Assembly: GCA_002151545.1 (NCBI GenBank)
Contig: CP021237.1
Span: 1,364,001-1,428,000 of the forward strand
DNA: 64,000 nt
Reading direction: 5' to 3'
DNA from: Sphingobacteriaceae bacterium GW460-11-11-14-LB5
GTDB taxonomy: Bacteria; Bacteroidota; Bacteroidia; Sphingobacteriales; Sphingobacteriaceae
The notes below the pieces were generated by a model. The model was not told where the DNA came from, made no database searches, and saw only the letters and a program-made list of their open reading frames with translations. Shown here one piece after another: positions 59,274-64,000 of the stretch. The position numbers were made by a program, and so were the translations under genes. Position 1 is the stretch's first letter; each line of letters starts with the position of its first letter.

Positions 59274-60332
59274 ATGAAAACTAAAAAGTCAATCGTAATG
59301 TTAGCCTTTATGTTAAGCGCATGCTTAATGGCCTGTAAAAAAAAGGAATCAATTACCGAAACTCAACCCGAAATTGAAAAAACAGCAGCCTCAAATGCTC
59401 AACAGGCAAGTGTAGAATCTGTTGGAGCTGCAGGGATTTCGGGGGTAAACTGGGCCGATGGCCGCGACAATTTTGTGGACGGATGGGTAATACCATCAGG
59501 GTTAACCGCCAGTGATAATTATACCACGGTATCGGCAAAGGCAAACTCCATACTGACGGCTTTCCAAACCAATATGCCCGGAGTGAACACGGTTCGTTTA
59601 CCAATTAACCCCTCTAGTGTGGCAGATGCATGGTGGGGCGCTTATACCGGAGCTATAGACCGCGCAATAAGTAAAAACATGAAAGTAATTTTAGCTTATT
59701 GGGAGGGTGCATCTTCACGCAACGGCACTATTGATAATACCACCCAGTTTTGGGCCATGTGGCAAACTGTGGTTAATAAATATGGAAGTAACGCCAATGT
59801 ATATTTCGAACCTATGAATGAGCCACATGGTTATACATTGGCTCAATTAACCACGATTTATGCTGAATGGCTTTCCCGTTACCCTAATGTAAGTAGAGGA
59901 CGGATTCTTTTGGGCGGTACCGGTTATTCTGAAAATGTAACCGCTATCGGAGCCGATAGCCGTTTTTCGAGCTGCTTGTTATCCCTGCATAATTATGCAT
60001 TTTGGGCGACCAGAACACAGGCGGGCTGGGAAACCGATTGGCGAAGCCGTTTTGGTAATTATGCAAGCCGCACTGTTGTGACCGAATATGGTGCTGCGAT
60101 GACCACGGGTAAAAATTACACCGGTTCAGTTGGTAGCGATAATGAGATTGCTTACATTGTTGGCTCTACTAATGTATTTAGAAATAGTAAAGTGGCAAGT
60201 GTCTATTGGCCAGGGCTTAGAGACAACGATAGCTATAGTATTCAGACCCGTGGTGGAAGCGGAACAAATATTACTTTAACAACCACCAATCAATCTGGTT
60301 TAACCCGTATCAGGTATGGATGGGGTTTATAA
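59274..60332 (+). CDS. Lipoprotein GH5 glycoside hydrolase
   Basis: This 352-residue protein has a lipobox (CLMACKKKE, C21), a short Gln/Ala-rich linker, and a GH5 TIM barrel: acid/base E183 in EPMNEPHGY, His in SLHNYAFW and nucleophile E271 in VVTEYGAAMTTG. It resembles a group of actinobacterial secreted proteins that start GVNWADPRDNF; I suspect subfamily 13 (arabinofuranosidase or galactofuranosidase), but this is from memory. Probably the last gene of the operon, 63 bp after GH35, with an inverted repeat after it. Surface attachment suggests action on polymer before uptake. Confidence 0.8.
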   Translation: MKTKKSIVMLAFMLSACLMACKKKESITETQPEIEKTAASNAQQASVESVGAAGISGVNWADGRDNFVDGWVIPSGLTASDNYTTVSAKANSILTAFQTNMPGVNTVRLPINPSSVADAWWGAYTGAIDRAISKNMKVILAYWEGASSRNGTIDNTTQFWAMWQTVVNKYGSNANVYFEPMNEPHGYTLAQLTTIYAEWLSRYPNVSRGRILLGGTGYSENVTAIGADSRFSSCLLSLHNYAFWATRTQAGWETDWRSRFGNYASRTVVTEYGAAMTTGKNYTGSVGSDNEIAYIVGSTNVFRNSKVASVYWPGLRDNDSYSIQTRGGSGTNITLTTTNQSGLTRIRYGWGL

Positions 60333-60348
60333 TCATATTTAAGGAAAA

Positions 60349-60450
60349 GAGTTGTGTCATAAATATAGATTTGTCACCCTGAGTTTCCCGATTCTTCGGG
60401 AAGTTCAACATGACAGCATCTGAGGTGAATTCACCTTTATGACACATCTC
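60349..60450. repeat. Nested inverted repeat between GH5 and sulfatase genes
   Basis: GAGTTGTGTCATAAA (60349-60363) pairs with TTTATGACACATCTC (60436-60450) with one mismatch. Inside lie CCCGA / TCGGG near 60388-60402 and the 14-bp palindrome AGGTGAATTCACCT (60423-60436). T-rich sequence follows. It may end both convergent transcripts or be an interspersed repeat with structure. Confidence 0.7.
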
Positions 60451-60475
60451 TTTTGCTTGATCACGATAAACATAC

Positions 60476-62023
60476 CTAGTTACCAGAAATCTCATCTGGA
60501 AATGGTACTGTTTTTCCGGTCGTTTTTTCTACAGGCATTTGTGCGCCACGTTCTTTTAAGGTTTTACCTAAAAGCATGGCCAGTTTTTTGGTTTCAGCAG
60601 GATGGCTTGCTGAAAGATTATGTTGCTCACCAATATCTTTGCTTAAATCGTAGAGTTCTAATTTTTGTGTACGCATCTGGTAAATCAATTTCCAGTTGCC
60701 ATAGCGAATGGCGCTGTAATAATTTATTCCAAGCAGCGCTTCATCTTTAACTGTTGTCCATTTGTTCGGGGAATGAAAAATTAAGGACCTGTCCTGAAGT
60801 TTTACTTCTGGATTTTTGAGTATAGGAAACAGGCTTAATCCATCTAGTTTTTGGATAATTTTTAGGGTTTTAATTCCTGCTATTTCTAATATGGTTGGAA
60901 AAAAGTCATCAATAATTACCGGATTTCGATTAATGGAGTGGGCCGGAACCACACCTGGCCATTTTACAATCATCGGCTCGCGTACACCACCTTCATAAAC
61001 TGAACCTTTTCCCGATTTAAACGGATAATTGTGTGTGTTTGCAGGGCCTCCTCTTAAATGAGCATCTAAACCGCCATTATCGCTCATGAAAATAATCATG
61101 GTATTTTTATCTGCACCTTTAGCCTTCAGGAAATCCATAATATCGCCCAAACTTTTATCCATTCCTTCTACCAAACTGGCATATTTGGCTTCCGTACTGT
61201 CTAAACCTGCATCGTAATATTTTTGCACAAATCTTTTATCGGCCATAATCGGCGTATGAACGGCATAATGGGCCATATTGAGATAAAAAGGTTCTTTTCT
61301 GGCGATTGGAATGGCGAGCGCTTTTTTTGCCTCAAGTGTTAGCGCTTCTGTTAAAAAGGTTTCAGAATGATAATACTGTTCTAAATCAGGCACTGCCTGC
61401 GCCTGCGCTTTGCCAGGCATGTTGCCATAACGTTGCTCAGGAAGATAACTTTGTGGATGGCCTGCTGCGTGCCCGGCAATGTTAACCATAAAACCCAGAT
61501 TATAAGGATTGGCGCCAGGTGTTCCCATCGAGCCCCAATGTGCTTTTCCCACATGTATGGTATAATAACCAGCATCCCTCAGCAATTTTGGAAAAGGCGT
61601 AGCTTTTACTGATTTTTCTATATCCGAATCCGGACTAAAACCATTAATATTCCAATTTAGTGGTGAGAATTGTTCATCTTTTTCTTCAGAGTTAGTGTTT
61701 TTTTGAGGCGAAGTCCAGTTGGTAACATGGGTACGGGTGGCATTCATACCCGTCATTAAGCTTACCCTGGTAGGTGTACAGACGGGTTGGGCATAAGCAT
61801 TAACAAATTTCATCCCTTCTTTTGCCATTCGCTCCATATTGGGTGTATGGTAACGTTTGTTTAATGGCATAATACTGTCGCAAAAGGGTAACGAAGTATC
61901 CATGATTCCCATATCATCCAACAAAAAAACTATAATATTTGGACGTGCCTGTATCGTTTTTTTTTGAGCGAAGGTAAAAAGGCTAAAATTTAATAAGGTA
62001 ATGATGAATGCAAATTTTTTCAT
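60476..62023 (-). CDS. Secreted type I sulfatase
   Basis: This 515-residue sulfatase has a signal peptide (about 1-20, ending TFAQ), metal-binding D36-D37 in FLLDDMGIMD, and the formylglycine motif C82-TPTR in QPVCTPTRVSLMTG. IIFMSDNGG near residue 313 supplies further metal ligands. It needs oxidation of C82 by a formylglycine-generating enzyme, not encoded here. It would remove sulfate esters from a glycan; the substrate is unknown. It converges with the GH30-GH35-GH5 operon and may widen that system to sulfated galactans. Confidence 0.92.
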   Translation of the reverse strand: MKKFAFIITLLNFSLFTFAQKKTIQARPNIIVFLLDDMGIMDTSLPFCDSIMPLNKRYHTPNMERMAKEGMKFVNAYAQPVCTPTRVSLMTGMNATRTHVTNWTSPQKNTNSEEKDEQFSPLNWNINGFSPDSDIEKSVKATPFPKLLRDAGYYTIHVGKAHWGSMGTPGANPYNLGFMVNIAGHAAGHPQSYLPEQRYGNMPGKAQAQAVPDLEQYYHSETFLTEALTLEAKKALAIPIARKEPFYLNMAHYAVHTPIMADKRFVQKYYDAGLDSTEAKYASLVEGMDKSLGDIMDFLKAKGADKNTMIIFMSDNGGLDAHLRGGPANTHNYPFKSGKGSVYEGGVREPMIVKWPGVVPAHSINRNPVIIDDFFPTILEIAGIKTLKIIQKLDGLSLFPILKNPEVKLQDRSLIFHSPNKWTTVKDEALLGINYYSAIRYGNWKLIYQMRTQKLELYDLSKDIGEQHNLSASHPAETKKLAMLLGKTLKERGAQMPVEKTTGKTVPFPDEISGN

Positions 62024-62315
62024 GGATGATGTATTTAGCTGGATCTACTATAAAAATAATTGTTTTTAGTCGATTAACATTTCAAATTGTTTGCGCAAAC
62101 GTTTGCTGCAGGTAGTCGTTTATAGCAGTCTGAAATAATAATTGGATCTTAATGAAGAACAGGACTTAACTTATTTGTCGTTTTTCCCGAAAAAGGAGAT
62201 GAGAGGAAAGAAAAAAGATATTTTTTTTATGATGCTTAACCTGATGAATCCTAAATATTTAACTGTTATTTGTTTAGTAAATGTTAAGTTTTTATTAAAT
62301 AGATTGATTTTGTTC

Positions 62316-62346
62316 TTTGCAGGAATGAATTTAATTTCTAACTTCG
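62316..62346 (+). promoter_or_regulatory. Bacteroidota-type promoter for tRNA-Lys
   Basis: TTTG (62316-62319) is separated by 19 bp from TAACTTCG (62339-62346), matching the -33 TTTG and -7 TAnnTTTG elements with one mismatch. The tRNA begins 21 bp after the -7 element. Confidence 0.7.
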
Positions 62347-62367
62347 CAGCCTCGAAAGGGACAAAAT

Positions 62368-62440
62368 GATTCCGTAGCTCAGCTGGTAGAGCATTACACT
62401 TTTAATGTAGTGGTCCTGGGTTCGAATCCCAGCGGGATCA
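62368..62440 (+). tRNA. tRNA-Lys (anticodon UUU)
   Basis: This 73-nt cloverleaf has acceptor stem GATTCCG / CGGGATC (one T-G wobble), D-arm GCTC / GAGC, anticodon stem TTACA / TGTAG with loop CTTTTAA and anticodon TTT at 62401-62403, and T-arm CTGGG-TTCGAAT-CCCAG. The discriminator base is A at 62440. CCA is not encoded. Confidence 0.97.
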
Positions 62441-62443
62441 CAG

Positions 62444-62476
62444 AAAGCCTCACAGAAATGTGGGGCTTTTTTGTTT
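62444..62476 (+). terminator. Terminator of tRNA-Lys
   Basis: AAAGCCTCACA (62444-62454) pairs with TGTGGGGCTTT (62459-62469), with one wobble, around the loop GAAA, followed by T residues. Confidence 0.92.
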
Positions 62477-62480
62477 TATT

Positions 62481-62612
62481 CCCGCTGGGATTCGAACAGA
62501 AGTGCCGGCCTGGGTTCGATTTATAAAAGGCTCAAGGCCGAGTTCGGGATTTGCAGGGCTGAGCCAATCCCGGCGGGATCGCGAAAAGCTTCACTGAAAT
62601 GTGAGTTTTTTT
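62481..62612. repeat. Rearranged partial copies of the tRNA-Lys 3' end
   Basis: CCCGCTGGGATTCGAAC (62481-62497) is an exact inverted copy of tRNA positions 62420-62436. CCTGGGTTCGAT (62509-62520) repeats the T-arm directly. AATCCCGGCGGGATC (62566-62580), with the following AAAGCTTCACTGAAATGTGA, is a degraded direct copy of the tRNA 3' end plus terminator. No full tRNA can be folded here. Confidence 0.8.
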
Positions 62613-62789
62613 TGTTGGCACATATTTTAAGAATGTAAGCTGATTAAAGCCCAAATAATAAAGGCATTTGAATGTACGAGCTTAGCGTAATCTTTTTTGA
62701 TTTCGTAGGGTATTTATGCTTCGGAATAAAAGTCTTCCAGGTAATTTATATGGTAGTTTGAAGTTGTCTTGAAAATCTTGATCTTTTTT

Positions 62790-62818
62790 TTTGACTATGA
62801 ATATTTATGCTAAATTTG
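62790..62818 (+). promoter_or_regulatory. Candidate promoter, first repeat copy
   Basis: TTTG (62790-62793) stands 17 bp before TAAATTTG (62811-62818), a full match to the -7 consensus TAnnTTTG. The spacing is slightly short. Confidence 0.45.
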
Positions 62819-62985
62819 TAAGGTATGAAATTTTATTAATCAATTAACTCTCTCAACAATGTTTTTTCTACACTGAACCCATCCCACACTTATTCGGCTT
62901 TCTGCCTTTCAGTGTTATAATCTATTTACATTTATTTAGGTAGTTATTTCGTATTCATTATCGCAAATGAATATAGATTGCTGCA
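62796..62985 (+). repeat. 190-bp tandem duplication, copy 1
   Basis: Copy 1 is identical base for base to 62986-63175. It contains a -7-like TAAATTTG, a distant inverted repeat CACTGAA / TTCAGTG, and the hairpin TATTCATT / AATGAATA near its right end. No protein is encoded. Confidence 0.95.
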
Positions 62986-63008
62986 TATGAATATTTATGC
63001 TAAATTTG
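62977..63008 (+). promoter_or_regulatory. Candidate promoter, second repeat copy
   Basis: TAAATTTG (63001-63008) recurs in copy 2. Upstream ATTG (62977-62980), at a 20-bp distance, is a weaker -33 element supplied by the end of copy 1. It is nearer to the NHL-repeat gene, about 190 bp before its start. Confidence 0.45.
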
Positions 63009-63175
63009 TAAGGTATGAAATTTTATTAATCAATTAACTCTCTCAACAATGTTTTTTCTACACTGAACCCATCCCACACTTATTCGGCTTTCTGCCTTTC
63101 AGTGTTATAATCTATTTACATTTATTTAGGTAGTTATTTCGTATTCATTATCGCAAATGAATATAGATTGCTGCA
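62986..63175 (+). repeat. 190-bp tandem duplication, copy 2
   Basis: This second identical copy ends 25 bp before the start codon of the NHL-repeat gene. The absence of any difference indicates a recent duplication or an assembly artefact. Confidence 0.95.
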
Positions 63176-63200
63176 TCTTAACCAAACAAAAACGCCCTTT

Positions 63201-64000
63201 ATGTGTCTAAATAAACGCCTAATATTCAATTTAAAACTGTTGGAAATAGCAATTAGAAATCAATTGCTTTCCATTTGGGAAAACTTTGGCTTATTTAAAA
63301 TTTCTCTGCTATTTTTTTTGTTGGTAATATCGTTTGGATCATACGCACAAAAACCAAATATTAGTTATACAAGCCCGCAAACGGTTTTTCTTGAAAAAGA
63401 AATAACGCCCATTAGTGTTACAAATACTGGTGGAGCTGTTCCTGCCAGAATATACCCTCAAGTTCATCAACTTTTTGCATCAAACCCAACGTTTATTAGT
63501 CATTTTATAAAAGCATCGTCAGGGGATCTTTACGGCATTCAGTATGCTTCAATAGTCCGTGTAAAACCAGATGGGACTTCTTCAGTATTAGCCGGAACAA
63601 CAACTTACGGTTATGCCGATGGAGTAGGTACATCAGCACTCTTTGGTACGATGCGCGATATTATAAAAGATAATGCTGGAAATTTGTATGTAGCTGAAAA
63701 TAATAGCCGGGATGAAACAAATGGGAGGATAAGAAAAATAACGCCAGATGGTGTAGTTTCGACTTATGCGCAAGGGCTGATTAGTCCAAATGCACTTGCT
63801 ATGGATGCGAATGGTGTAATCTATGTTGCAGAAGCAACGGGTAGGATAATGAAAGTTGCTACGGATGGTACGGTGTCATTTCTTGCAGGCCAGTCTAGAG
63901 TTACAGGAAAGGCTAATGGTACAGGAGCTGCGGCATCATTTTATAATGTGGTTGCTATAGCGGTAGCCAGTGACGGTAATATATATGCATTAGAATCGGG
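63201..64000 (+). CDS. Secreted NHL-repeat protein, 5' part
   Basis: The frame opens with ATG at 63201 and continues without a stop to the window end (266 codons). A long N-terminal region ends in a hydrophobic export segment (about 35-50: ISLLFFLLVISFGSYAQ). A short Ig-like stretch (ISYTSPQTVFLEKEITPI) is followed by NHL/beta-propeller repeats: VRVKPDGTSSVLAGTTTYG then YADGVGTSALFGTMRDI, NLYVAENN, IRKITPDGVVSTYA. Proteins of this type in Sphingobacteriaceae are often very large surface proteins. The function is unknown. Its leader holds the duplicated 190-bp segment. Confidence 0.85.
   Translation, partial: MCLNKRLIFNLKLLEIAIRNQLLSIWENFGLFKISLLFFLLVISFGSYAQKPNISYTSPQTVFLEKEITPISVTNTGGAVPARIYPQVHQLFASNPTFISHFIKASSGDLYGIQYASIVRVKPDGTSSVLAGTTTYGYADGVGTSALFGTMRDIIKDNAGNLYVAENNSRDETNGRIRKITPDGVVSTYAQGLISPNALAMDANGVIYVAEATGRIMKVATDGTVSFLAGQSRVTGKANGTGAAASFYNVVAIAVASDGNIYALES

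Noticed and set aside
62142..62369. 75-codon frame ending at the tRNA-Lys start
   Set aside because: Overlaps the tRNA promoter and first tRNA bases; low-complexity Lys/Phe/Leu product.

Overview
The window comes from a member of the Bacteroidota, most likely Sphingobacteriaceae and Pedobacter-like. The signs are a SusC/SusD pair, a five-part hybrid two-component regulator (propellers, kinase, receiver, AraC output), LytTR signalling, GIN and DUF885 proteins, AT-rich intergenic DNA, and promoters of the TTTG / TAnnTTTG type (clearest before tRNA-Lys). No rRNA, CRISPR array, complete insertion sequence or phage was seen. Many starts were moved from upstream TTG codons to ATG codons that begin the signal peptide or conserved domain.

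Layout. 1-8.9 kb: the end of a YeiH-type exporter, a GIN-domain protein, a TIM-barrel isomerase-like protein, unknown small proteins including a paralogous pair, a cold-shock-like miniprotein, and a LytS-type kinase and LytTR regulator separated by a 43-residue Thr-rich peptide gene. 9-21 kb: an aminopeptidase P, a DUF5695 protein, a GH127 beta-L-arabinofuranosidase, a second Xaa-Pro aminopeptidase and an M1 peptidase, separated by repeat-laden spacers. 21.8-26.6 kb: a complete four-gene trans-4-hydroxy-L-proline catabolic operon. 26.6-31 kb: an accessory-looking segment with a structured spacer, an AT-rich lipoprotein/outer-membrane barrel pair, a frameshifted radC-like gene and REP-like hairpins. 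31-39.7 kb: an AraC regulator, DUF885 protein, amino acid permease, DPP-IV-type peptidase, NIPSNAP protein, tandem repeats and a lone receiver domain. 40-62 kb: GH28, a WapI-like protein, a dockerin-bearing GH31, the hybrid regulator, SusC, SusD, GH30, GH35, GH5 and a sulfatase. 62.3-64 kb: tRNA-Lys with rearranged copies of its 3' end, a perfect 190-bp tandem duplication, and the start of an NHL-repeat secreted protein.

How it may fit together. The glycan genes at 55.7-60.3 kb point to beta-1,6-galactan or type II arabinogalactan. GH127 enzymes can remove beta-L-arabinofuranose from hydroxyproline-linked chains. Proline-specific peptidases and a full hydroxyproline degradation operon lie in the same window. 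Together they suggest a catabolic neighbourhood for plant hydroxyproline-rich glycoproteins (extensins and arabinogalactan proteins). This is inference from family membership and proximity. The second notable item is the Thr-rich peptide gene between the kinase and regulator genes, a candidate signal or modified peptide.
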